Of a stretch of 64,000 bases of DNA, positions 57,546 to 64,000 are shown in pieces. This DNA comes from Blastococcus sp. TF02A-30. Lineage in GTDB: Bacteria > Actinomycetota > Actinomycetes > Mycobacteriales > Geodermatophilaceae. The position numbers and the translations under genes were made by a program. Numbering within the stretch: position 1 is the stretch's first letter; each line of letters opens with the position of its first letter. Below the pieces are notes generated by a model. That model ran no database searches, was not told the DNA's origin, and saw only the letters and a program-made list of their open reading frames with translations. Location: positions 248,001 to 312,000 of the forward strand of contig NZ_QOHJ01000006.1 of the NCBI RefSeq assembly GCF_003319185.1, written 5' to 3'.

Positions 57546-58879
57546 CCCCGGCGCCTGCCGACGACGTGGTCGCCGCGCTGCGGTCCTCGCCGTTGCTCGC
57601 CGAGCTACCGGACCCGGTGGTGGCCGAGCTGGCCGCCGGCGGCCGGACCGTGGACGTGCCGGCCGGGGCGGTGCTCATGGCCGAGGGGGAGCCGTCGGAC
57701 GCGATGGTGGTCGTCCTGGACGGTGAGCTGGAGGTCACCCGGGCAGGTGGCGGGGAGCGCGTGCTGCTCAACGTCTGCACGCGGGGGGACCTTCTGGGGG
57801 AGCTGGGCGTGCTGCAGGGCCTGCCGCGCTCGGCGACGGTGCGGGCCCGGACCGCGGTGCGCGTGCGGCAGATCGGCGCCGACGCCCTGGACCGGCTGCT
57901 CGCCCACCCGAGGACCGCGCGCGCCCTCCTGCAGGCGGTCACCCGGCGGCTGGCGCGCGAGGAGGCGCTGCTGCGCCAGCGGGAGCGGATGGCCGCGCTG
58001 GGCTCGCTGGCCGCCGGGCTGCTGCACGAGGTGAACAACCCCGCCGCCGCGGTCACCCGGGGCGCCGCCCGGCTGCGCGGCCTGCTGCCACCGGATCCGC
58101 GCACCGCGCCGCTGCGCGCCCTGGTCGCGCCGCCCGCGGCCGATCCGCTGGACCGCGCCGATGCGGCCACGGCGCTGGTCGCCGTCCTGCGGCGGACCGC
58201 GCCGCAGCTCGACCGGTCCGCCGCCGACCAGCTGGCCGGGCTCGGGGTCGACCCGGCGGCGCTGGAGAAGGTGCTGGGCGGTCTGCCGGCGGGCGAGCGG
58301 GTCGGGACCGTCCGGGCCTTCCTGCGCGACGCCGAGGTGGCCGCGATCCTGGACGAGCTGGCGGCGGGCGCCGAGCACCTGAGCCGGATCGTCAGCGGGG
58401 TGCGCCCGCTGGCGTACTCCGCCGACCAGGGCCTGACCGACGTCGACCTGCACGCCGGCCTGGAGCAGGCGCTGGTGCTGGTCCGGCACAAGATCCCGCC
58501 GGGGGTGGAGGTGGTCCGCGAGCTCGACCCGGAGGCCCGGTTCGTCCGGGGCCGCCCGGCCGACCTGGCCCTGGTGTGGGTGAACCTGCTGGACAACGCC
58601 GTCGCCGCGGTGGGGGAGCGGGGCACGATCACGCTGCGGACCCGCCCGGCCGGCGACCGGGTGGAGGTCGACGTCGACGACACCGGGCCGCCGCCGTCCC
58701 CCGAGGTGCTGGAGCGGGCCTTCGACGCGTTCTTCACCACCAAGCCGGTGGGGGAGGGCACCGGTCTGGGCCTGGCCACCGCGCTGGCCGTCGTCGCCCA
58801 GCAGCACGGCGGCGAGCTGACCCTGGGGGCGGCCGACGGCGTCACGCGCGCCCGGGTGCTGCTGCCGCGGCGCGGCTGA
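57542..58879 (+). CDS. Cyclic-nucleotide-binding sensor histidine kinase
   Basis: The 445-residue cytoplasmic protein has an N-terminal cNMP-binding domain (residues 15-135), with VPAGAVLMAEGEPSDAM and the phosphate-binding-cassette region RGDLLGELGVLQGLPRSATV. The second half has a dimerisation/phosphoacceptor helix LGSLAAGLLHEVNNPAAAV (His162), an N box LVWVNLLDNAVAAVG and G boxes DDTGPPPSP and GTGLGLATALAVV. No membrane helix is seen. Translation is coupled to the response-regulator gene (GTGA overlap), so the two are presumed partners. The cassette arginine is present, favouring real nucleotide binding. Confidence 0.9.
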   Translation: MTPAPADDVVAALRSSPLLAELPDPVVAELAAGGRTVDVPAGAVLMAEGEPSDAMVVVLDGELEVTRAGGGERVLLNVCTRGDLLGELGVLQGLPRSATVRARTAVRVRQIGADALDRLLAHPRTARALLQAVTRRLAREEALLRQRERMAALGSLAAGLLHEVNNPAAAVTRGAARLRGLLPPDPRTAPLRALVAPPAADPLDRADAATALVAVLRRTAPQLDRSAADQLAGLGVDPAALEKVLGGLPAGERVGTVRAFLRDAEVAAILDELAAGAEHLSRIVSGVRPLAYSADQGLTDVDLHAGLEQALVLVRHKIPPGVEVVRELDPEARFVRGRPADLALVWVNLLDNAVAAVGERGTITLRTRPAGDRVEVDVDDTGPPPSPEVLERAFDAFFTTKPVGEGTGLGLATALAVVAQQHGGELTLGAADGVTRARVLLPRRG

Positions 58880-58895
58880 GGGTCCTGCGGCAGGG

Positions 58896-59339
58896 CTACG
58901 GGCGAGGCACCCCGGCGCGGTCGGTGCGCCGCTCGGCGAGCAGTGCCCGGCAGACACCGGGCATGTCCACCAGGCCGACCAGGCGACCGCCGGCCACCAC
59001 GGGCGCGAAGACGACGTCGGCCGCCAGCATCCGCTCCGCCGCCTCGGTCACGCCGTCCTCCGGGGCCAGCAGCACCAGCGGGGGCAGCGGCAGCTCGGTG
59101 ATCCGCGCCTGCTCGGGATCCCGCCCGTCGGCGACGGCCCGGGTGACGTCGCTGTCGCAGACCATGGTGACCGGTTCGCAGGTGGCTCCGTCGGCGAGCA
59201 CCACGATGGCGTTGTCGTGCGACTTCTTCATCAGGTAGGCCACGGCGGCCACGTGGGCGCTGCGTTCCACGGTGGTCACCGGCGGGCGCATCACCTCGGC
59301 CACGGTCAGGTGGCCGGTGGCGGTCGTCGACGTGCTCAT
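58896..59339 (-). CDS. CBS-domain pair protein
   Basis: The 147-residue protein consists of two CBS motifs, which bind adenosyl ligands such as AMP, ATP or cyclic dinucleotides. The first starts VAEVMRPPVTTVERSAHVAAVAYLM and includes VTMVCDSDVTRAVADG. The second runs through APEDGVTEAAERMLAADVVFAPVVAGGRLVGLVDMPGVCRAL. The ATG at 59339 overlaps the cyclase stop by ATGA, so the two are cotranscribed. It is convergent with the histidine kinase gene, 16 bases apart. The ligand is unknown. Confidence 0.88.
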   Translation of the reverse strand: MSTSTTATGHLTVAEVMRPPVTTVERSAHVAAVAYLMKKSHDNAIVVLADGATCEPVTMVCDSDVTRAVADGRDPEQARITELPLPPLVLLAPEDGVTEAAERMLAADVVFAPVVAGGRLVGLVDMPGVCRALLAERRTDRAGVPRP

Positions 59340-60865
59340 CGGATCTCCTTCGGGTGCGTGGCGGGGTGCGGCCGGGGCTCGGTGCGGGGACCGGGGACCT
59401 GGAGGAGGTAGGCGTCGACCGCGTCGGCCTTCCCCTTCACCTCCAGCCGGGGGGTGGGCAGCAGCGGGGCGGCGTCGCCGAGGAGCGCGCGGGTGCGGGC
59501 CCCGACGAGGACACCACCGACCGGGGCGGCGGCCTGCAGCCGCGCGGCCACGTTCACCGTGTCCCCGACGGCGGCGTAGACGACGTAGCCGCGGCCGCCC
59601 ATCTCGCTGACGACCACCGGTCCGCTGTTGACGCCCACGCGCAGGCCCGGCCAGTCCGGGTGCGCATCCCGGACCTGCGCCACCTCCGCCTGAAGCGCCG
59701 CGGCGGCCGCGACGGCCCGTGCGGCGTGGTCGGGTTGGTCGCCGCGCCGGTTGAAGGTGGCGAAGATGCCGTCGCCGGTGAACTTCTCCACCTCGCCCCG
59801 GTACCGGCGGGCGACCAGCGGGGTCGCCACCTCGTAGTAGGCGCGGAGCATGGCGGCGACCTCGGCGGGGTCCCGGTGCTCGGCGTAGCTCGTGTAGCCG
59901 GCGAGGTCGCCGACCAGCACCGACACCTCCTGGCGCTGCTCGCGGGTGGCCGGCAGGTAGAGCGGCCGGAAGCGCTCCTCCCGCCACTCCCGCCGGGCGG
60001 CGACGAAGACCAGCAGGAAACCGGCCACGATCAGCGCGTGCCACACCCACCAGGACGGGTGGAACTTGCGCTCGCCGGCCGCGGCGACCCCCACGAGCGC
60101 CTCGGCCAGCAGGACGTAGCAGACGACGACGCTGAGCACGAGAAAACCCGGGTGGTCGCGGTGCACCCACCACAGGCGGGCGGCGGCGGCGACGTAGGCG
60201 AGCGCGGCCAACCCGGCGGCGATCTCCAGCGCGTCCCCGCTGGGTCCCTCACCGGTGATGACGTCGATCGGCGGCCAGTTGCCCACCGACCAGACGCCCC
60301 ACAGCGCCAGCGCCCCGACGACGCCTGCCCGCAGCCACGGCCGGGCCCGCATGACCGCCGGTCCGGCCCACGGCCGCAGGTCCACGTACCCCGAGGCCAG
60401 CGCGAGCGGGGCCGCGACCAGCAGCCCGACCGTGATGGCGACGGTGAACCCCGGCAGCGACCGGCGGGTCAGCACGTCCTGCGTGCCGGCGGCGTGCAGC
60501 GCCATGAAGCCGCTGATCGTCAGGAAGGCCAGCGACAGCAGGAACACGCGGGCATCGCCGCGCCTGCGGGCCGCCTCGGCGGTGACCAGGGAGAGGCTGG
60601 CCGCGGTGGCGCCGACGACCAGGAAGAAGACGAAGTGCAGCGACGGGCTGGTCCAGTGGACGGCCGCGTAGTCGGGGCGGAGGAGGAAGACCAGCCCGGC
60701 GATCGGCAGGACCAGCGCGGCGACCACGACCGCGGCCGCCGTCGGGTGCACCGCACGGATCGCCCGCCGGCCGTCGTCGAGGCGCCGGCGGCCCGACTCG
60801 TCCTGCGCGGGGCGGAGCCCGGCCGGGTCCACCGGGTCAGTGTGCTCCCGTCGGCCGCGCGCCAC
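59336..60865 (-). CDS. Membrane class III adenylate/guanylate cyclase
   Basis: The 509-residue protein has a cytoplasmic N-terminus of about 40 residues and roughly eight membrane helices (44-295; for example AAAVVVAALVLPIAGLVFLL and FLVLSVVVCYVLLAEALVGV). A C-terminal class III catalytic domain starts near 315. The catalytic set looks complete: metal Asp in VLVGDLAGYTSYAEH, Lys and second Asp in EKFTGDGIFATF, and Asn/Arg in AVGDTVNVAARL. It should make cAMP, or cGMP less likely, in response to a membrane or lipid cue. It is cotranscribed with the CBS gene. Confidence 0.9.
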   Translation of the reverse strand: MARGRREHTDPVDPAGLRPAQDESGRRRLDDGRRAIRAVHPTAAAVVVAALVLPIAGLVFLLRPDYAAVHWTSPSLHFVFFLVVGATAASLSLVTAEAARRRGDARVFLLSLAFLTISGFMALHAAGTQDVLTRRSLPGFTVAITVGLLVAAPLALASGYVDLRPWAGPAVMRARPWLRAGVVGALALWGVWSVGNWPPIDVITGEGPSGDALEIAAGLAALAYVAAAARLWWVHRDHPGFLVLSVVVCYVLLAEALVGVAAAGERKFHPSWWVWHALIVAGFLLVFVAARREWREERFRPLYLPATREQRQEVSVLVGDLAGYTSYAEHRDPAEVAAMLRAYYEVATPLVARRYRGEVEKFTGDGIFATFNRRGDQPDHAARAVAAAAALQAEVAQVRDAHPDWPGLRVGVNSGPVVVSEMGGRGYVVYAAVGDTVNVAARLQAAAPVGGVLVGARTRALLGDAAPLLPTPRLEVKGKADAVDAYLLQVPGPRTEPRPHPATHPKEIR

Positions 60866-60886
60866 CAGCGCCCTGCGGCGAGGAGC

Positions 60887-61741
60887 TCAGCTCGCGTCGA
60901 GGCGGGCGAGCTGGTCCGCGGTGAGCGCCAGGCCGGCGGCGGCCGCGGAGTCCTCGACCGACTCCCGCCGCGACGCCCCCGGGATGGGGACGACGACGTC
61001 GGCCTGCGCCAGGTGCCACGCGAGCGCCACCCTGTGCACCGACACGCCGAGCTCCGCCGCCACCTCCGCGAACGCCGGCGCCGTGGTGCCCAGCGAGCCG
61101 GCCGCCCCGACCCCGCCGAACGGGCTCCACGGCAGGAACGCCAGCCCGTGCCCGGCGCAGTGCGCGAGCTCGTCGGCGGAGAAGCGCCAGCCCGGGGAGA
61201 ACTGGTTCTGCACGCTGACGAACGCCGGGCCGATGATCGAACGGGCGATGTCGATCTGCGCGATGTCGGCGTTGGAGACCCCGACCATCCGCACCAGGCC
61301 GTCGTCCACCAGCCCGCGCAGGGCACCCATGGAGTCCTCCCACGGCGTGGCGGGGTCGGGCCGGTGGTACTGGTACAGGCCGATCGCGTCGACGCCGAGC
61401 CGCCGCAGCGACCCCTCGCACGCCCGGCGCAGGTAGGCCGGGGAGCCGTCCAGCTCCCAGTCGGTCCCGCGTCGGGTGTGCCCGCCCTTGGTCGCCACGA
61501 GCACCTCCGGGGACCCGTGGGAGCGCAGCGCCTCGGCGACCAGCTCCTCGTTGTGCCCGAACTCGGCTTCGTCCCGCGCGTAGGCGTCGGCGGTGTCGAT
61601 CAGCGTCAGGCCGGCGTCCAGGGCCGCGTGCACCACGCCGATCGCCTCGTCCCGGGGCGGGCGCCCGTCCTTCGTCGAGAGGGGCATGGCCCCCAGCCCG
61701 ATGGCGCTGACCTGCACGTCTCCGATGCGTCGCTGCTGCAT
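60887..61741 (-). CDS. Aldo/keto reductase
   Basis: The 284-residue NADPH-dependent TIM-barrel reductase has the catalytic Asp/Tyr in LTLIDTADAYARDE, Lys in VLVATKGGHTRRG, His in LYQYHRPDP, and the C-terminal VVVPIPGASRRESVED for the cofactor phosphate. ATG at 61741 (MQQRRIGDVQVSAIGLG) is the clear start; the frame stays open far beyond, across rarA on the other strand, but that part is not protein-like. It is divergent from rarA with 36 bases between. The substrate is unknown. Confidence 0.9.
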   Translation of the reverse strand: MQQRRIGDVQVSAIGLGAMPLSTKDGRPPRDEAIGVVHAALDAGLTLIDTADAYARDEAEFGHNEELVAEALRSHGSPEVLVATKGGHTRRGTDWELDGSPAYLRRACEGSLRRLGVDAIGLYQYHRPDPATPWEDSMGALRGLVDDGLVRMVGVSNADIAQIDIARSIIGPAFVSVQNQFSPGWRFSADELAHCAGHGLAFLPWSPFGGVGAAGSLGTTAPAFAEVAAELGVSVHRVALAWHLAQADVVVPIPGASRRESVEDSAAAAGLALTADQLARLDAS

Positions 61742-61763
61742 GGGGGGTGTCGTGCCCCGCGGG

Positions 61764-61769
61764 TAGCGT
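61764..61769 (+). promoter_or_regulatory. -10 element of rarA, likely leaderless
   Basis: TAGCGT ends 8 bases before the GTG at 61778. Confidence 0.45.
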
Positions 61770-61777
61770 TCTGACCC

Positions 61778-63115
61778 GTGACATCCCTGTTCGACCCGGC
61801 GCCGGACGGGGACGGCGCCCCGGCCGTCGACCCCGGCGCCCCGCTCGCCGTGCGCATGCGGCCGCGGTCGCTGGACGAGGTCGTCGGCCAGCAGCACCTC
61901 CTCGGGCCGCGCGCACCCCTGCGGAGGCTGGTCGAGTCCGACGAGCCGATGTCCCTGGTCCTCTACGGCCCGCCCGGCACCGGCAAGACCACCCTGGCGC
62001 ACGTGATCTCGCTGGCCACCAAGCGCCAGTTCGTCCAGCTGTCGGCGCTGGACTCGGGCGTCAAGGAGGTCCGCGCGGTCATCCAGAGCGCCAAGCGCGA
62101 GCTCACCTTCTCCGGCCGCCGCACCGTCCTGTTCATCGACGAGGTGCACCGCTTCTCCAAGACCCAGCAGGACAGCCTGCTGTCGGCGGTCGAGGACCGG
62201 ATCGTCAGCCTGATCGCCGCCACCACCGAGAACCCCTTCTTCTCCGTGGTCAGCCCGCTGCTCTCGCGCAGCCTCGTGCTCGCCCTGCAGCCGCTGGCCG
62301 ACGACGACATCCGCGCCCTGCTGCGCCGCGCGCTCACCAGCGACCGCGGCCTGGGCGGCGAGGTGACGATCAGCGAGGAGGCGCAGGAGCACCTGGTCCG
62401 CATCGCCGGCGGTGACGGGCGCAAGGCCCTGACCGCGCTGGAGTCCGGCGCGGGGGCGGCCAGGGCCGTCGGCGCGTCCGAGATCGACCTCGCCACCCTG
62501 GAGACGGCGGTGGCGCAGGCGGCGGTCCGGTACGACCGGCAGGGCGACCAGCACTACGACGTCGCCAGCGCGCTGATCAAGTCCATCCGGGGCAGCGACG
62601 TCGACGCCGCGATGCACTACCTGGCCCGCATGGTCGAGGCCGGGGAGGACCCGCGGTTCATCGCCCGCCGCCTGGTCATCTCCGCCAGCGAGGACATCGG
62701 GATGGCCGATCCGACGGCGCTGCCGGTGGCGGTCGCGGCGATGCAGGCAGTGCAGTTCATCGGCATGCCCGAGGGGCACTTCCCGCTCGCGCAGGCCGTC
62801 GTCCACCTGGCGACCGCGCCGAAGTCGAACGCGGTCACCACCGCCATCGGCGAGTCGGTGCGCGACGTGCGCGCCGGGCTGGCGGGGCCGGTGCCACCGG
62901 GGCTGCGGGACGGGCACTACGCCGGCGCCAAGAGGCTCGGCCACGCGCAGACCTACGTCTACCCGCACGCCCACCCCGACGGCGTCGTCCCGCAGCAGTA
63001 CCCGCCGGACGCGCTGGTGGGGAAGGACTACTACCGGCCGACGGCGCGCGGTGCCGAGGCCCGGCTCGGCGAACGGCTGGCCAAGCTGCGGGCGATCATC
63101 AGGCGTCCCCGCTAG
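61778..63115 (+). CDS. rarA: Replication-associated recombination AAA+ ATPase RarA (MgsA)
   Basis: RarA/MgsA is a clamp-loader-like AAA+ ATPase acting at stalled replication forks. The 445-residue protein has the family start [17 protein letters not shown], Walker [12 protein letters not shown], Walker [20 protein letters not shown], sensor [12 protein letters not shown], and a C-terminal tetramerisation domain with [26 protein letters not shown]. The leaderless -10 fixes the start. It lies upstream of the alaS cluster, as in other actinobacteria. Confidence 0.95.
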   Translation: MTSLFDPAPDGDGAPAVDPGAPLAVRMRPRSLDEVVGQQHLLGPRAPLRRLVESDEPMSLVLYGPPGTGKTTLAHVISLATKRQFVQLSALDSGVKEVRAVIQSAKRELTFSGRRTVLFIDEVHRFSKTQQDSLLSAVEDRIVSLIAATTENPFFSVVSPLLSRSLVLALQPLADDDIRALLRRALTSDRGLGGEVTISEEAQEHLVRIAGGDGRKALTALESGAGAARAVGASEIDLATLETAVAQAAVRYDRQGDQHYDVASALIKSIRGSDVDAAMHYLARMVEAGEDPRFIARRLVISASEDIGMADPTALPVAVAAMQAVQFIGMPEGHFPLAQAVVHLATAPKSNAVTTAIGESVRDVRAGLAGPVPPGLRDGHYAGAKRLGHAQTYVYPHAHPDGVVPQQYPPDALVGKDYYRPTARGAEARLGERLAKLRAIIRRPR

Positions 63116-63221
63116 CTCGACTGCCGATGGAGGAGCGGGGCCCACCCCGCGACTACTGTGACCACTCCGGGCAGGACCGTCGTCGGGCCCGGTCGCCGAG
63201 AGAGACAGATGAGGAGCGCGC

Positions 63222-63647
63222 GTGTCCGCAGGAGAGATCGCCGGGCTGATCGCAGCCGGCGCCGTGGTGCTGCTGGTGGTGCTGCTGGCCTTCCCGCTGC
63301 TCAAGCTCGGCCGCACGCTCGACGAGGCCACGCTGACCATCCGCCAGGTGCGGGAGCAGAGCGCGCCCATCCTCAGCCAGGCCACGACCACGGTGACCCA
63401 CGTCAACAGCAACCTCGAGCGGGTCGACGACATCACCGGCAACGCGGTCAGCGTCTCCAGCAACGTCGCCGCGCTCACCAGCGTCGTGGCCGCCACGCTG
63501 GGCAGCCCGCTGATCAAGGTCGCCGCCTTCAGCTACGGCGTGCGCAGCGCCACGAAGAAGAAGCGCGAGGGCCAGGCGATCGCCGACGCGGCCGCCCGTG
63601 ACAAGGCCGCGCGCCGTGCCCGTCGCGCCGCCCGGCGGGCCGCCTGA
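63222..63647 (+). CDS. DUF948-type membrane-anchored protein
   Basis: The 141-residue protein starts with one membrane helix (LIAAGAVVLLVVLLAFPLLKL), then a coiled-coil-like helix with LDEATLTIRQVREQSAP and many Thr/Ser/Asn, and a basic C-terminus KAARRARRAARRAA. This is the DUF948 layout. GTG at 63222 has GAGGAG upstream. It overlaps the next gene by one base. The position just before alaS is conserved in actinobacteria; the function is unknown. Confidence 0.85.
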   Translation: MSAGEIAGLIAAGAVVLLVVLLAFPLLKLGRTLDEATLTIRQVREQSAPILSQATTTVTHVNSNLERVDDITGNAVSVSSNVAALTSVVAATLGSPLIKVAAFSYGVRSATKKKREGQAIADAAARDKAARRARRAARRAA

Positions 63648-63931
63648 TGCGCCGGCTGTTCTGGCTCGCCATGGGCATCACCATCGGCGCCCTCGTCGTC
63701 CGCAAGCTGTCCCGGGCGGCCGAGAAGATGACCCCCGCCGGCATCGGCGCGAGCATCGCCGAGGGCCTGCGCGACCTCGCCGACGCCATCGGCGACTTCG
63801 GCGCCGACGTCCGCGACGCGATGGCCGAGCGCGAGCAGGAGCTGCGCGCCGGCACCGGCCTGGACGCGCCGCTGCCCGCCGCCGGCGACGCCGCGGTCCT
63901 GCGCCGCGGGGCGCACGCCGCCGACCTCTGA
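63647..63931 (+). CDS. DUF6167-like small membrane protein
   Basis: The 94-residue protein has a single N-terminal helix (LFWLAMGITIGALVV) followed by an amphipathic helix with KMTPAGIGASIAEGLRDLADAIGDFGADVRDAM. It looks like the DUF6167 family that precedes alaS in actinobacteria. The ATG shares its A with the stop of the DUF948 gene. Together the two may form an envelope-associated pair cotranscribed with alaS. No function is known. Confidence 0.8.
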   Translation: MRRLFWLAMGITIGALVVRKLSRAAEKMTPAGIGASIAEGLRDLADAIGDFGADVRDAMAEREQELRAGTGLDAPLPAAGDAAVLRRGAHAADL

Positions 63932-63980
63932 CCCCCGACCGGCCGGGACCCGTCCCCGGCCCGGAGACCGAGAAGACCTG

Positions 63981-64000
63981 ATGCAGACCGCCGAGATCCG
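63981..64000 (+). CDS. alaS: Start of alanyl-tRNA synthetase, cut by window end
   Basis: Only 20 bases are present, reading MQTAEI and part of the next codon. MQTAEIR is the usual start of actinobacterial AlaRS, and the two upstream genes are its normal neighbours. GACCTG lies just before the ATG. The call rests on these seven residues plus context. Confidence 0.7.

Noticed and set aside
61742-63517. Extension of the second aldo-keto reductase frame upstream on the minus strand
   Set aside because: It lies opposite rarA and the DUF948 gene and is not protein-like; the family N-terminus starts at 61741.

Overview
The window is a single chromosomal stretch of a very GC-rich actinobacterium. 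Gene content and order (lgt-gltBD-pyk-pdtaR-liv-polA-rpsA-coaE, then ssgB-thrS-pgsA-patA-pimA-yebC-ruvCAB-secDF-apt-relA-hisS-aspS-rarA-alaS) match the conserved core of sporulating and morphologically complex actinobacteria. An SsgB-like sporulation/division protein and a phosphatidylinositol mannoside (PIM) cluster support this. My inference is a member of or near the Geodermatophilaceae (Blastococcus/Geodermatophilus/Modestobacter type), but no rRNA is present to prove it. I see no prophage, insertion sequence or CRISPR array; nearly everything is housekeeping.

Layout. 1-9.7 kb: end of lgt, glutamate synthase gltBD, pyruvate kinase and an acyl-CoA thioesterase. 9.7-12.1 kb: a PLP decarboxylase, a tRNA-Leu(CAA) with an unusually short variable arm, and the ANTAR response regulator pdtaR. 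12.4-17.3 kb: a complete branched-chain amino acid ABC transporter (livJHMGF) with a strong hairpin after the binding-protein gene. 17.4-24.5 kb: a GNAT enzyme, a hotdog thioesterase, polA, a methyltransferase, rpsA and a small unknown gene flanked by hairpins. 24.6-30.4 kb: coaE, a GNAT, tRNAs Val(GAC)/Cys/Gly and Val(CAC), ssgB, and small enzymes (RibD-like reductase, HNH nuclease, MOSC protein, CapA lipoprotein). 30.4-37.5 kb: an operon-like run thrS-HIT-pgsA-patA-pimA-LemA-like, followed by a frameshifted membrane acyltransferase gene. 37.7-49.2 kb: yebC, ruvCAB, yajC-secD-secF-apt, relA, a membrane cyclophilin and an MBL hydrolase. 49.2-54.4 kb: hisS, an aldo-keto reductase, aspS and a class V aminotransferase. 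54.5-60.9 kb: a signalling island. 60.9-64 kb: a second aldo-keto reductase, rarA, two small envelope-type proteins and the first 20 bases of alaS.

The signalling island is the least ordinary part. It holds an alpha/beta-hydrolase fused to a class III nucleotide cyclase domain, a response regulator fused to a thioredoxin-reductase-like flavoprotein that lacks the redox cysteines, a cyclic-nucleotide-binding histidine kinase whose gene overlaps the previous one, a CBS-domain protein and a polytopic membrane class III cyclase. Together they could make a cyclic-nucleotide to phosphorelay to redox pathway; that link is inference.

A second recurring pattern is regulatory. At least twelve genes have a TANNNT hexamer 6-8 bases before the start codon, and I see no convincing ribosome-binding site in that gap. 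This is the layout of leaderless transcription. It independently fixes several start codons (polA, pdtaR, the decarboxylase, the LemA-like gene). Convergent gene pairs are separated by strong hairpins acting as likely bidirectional terminators.
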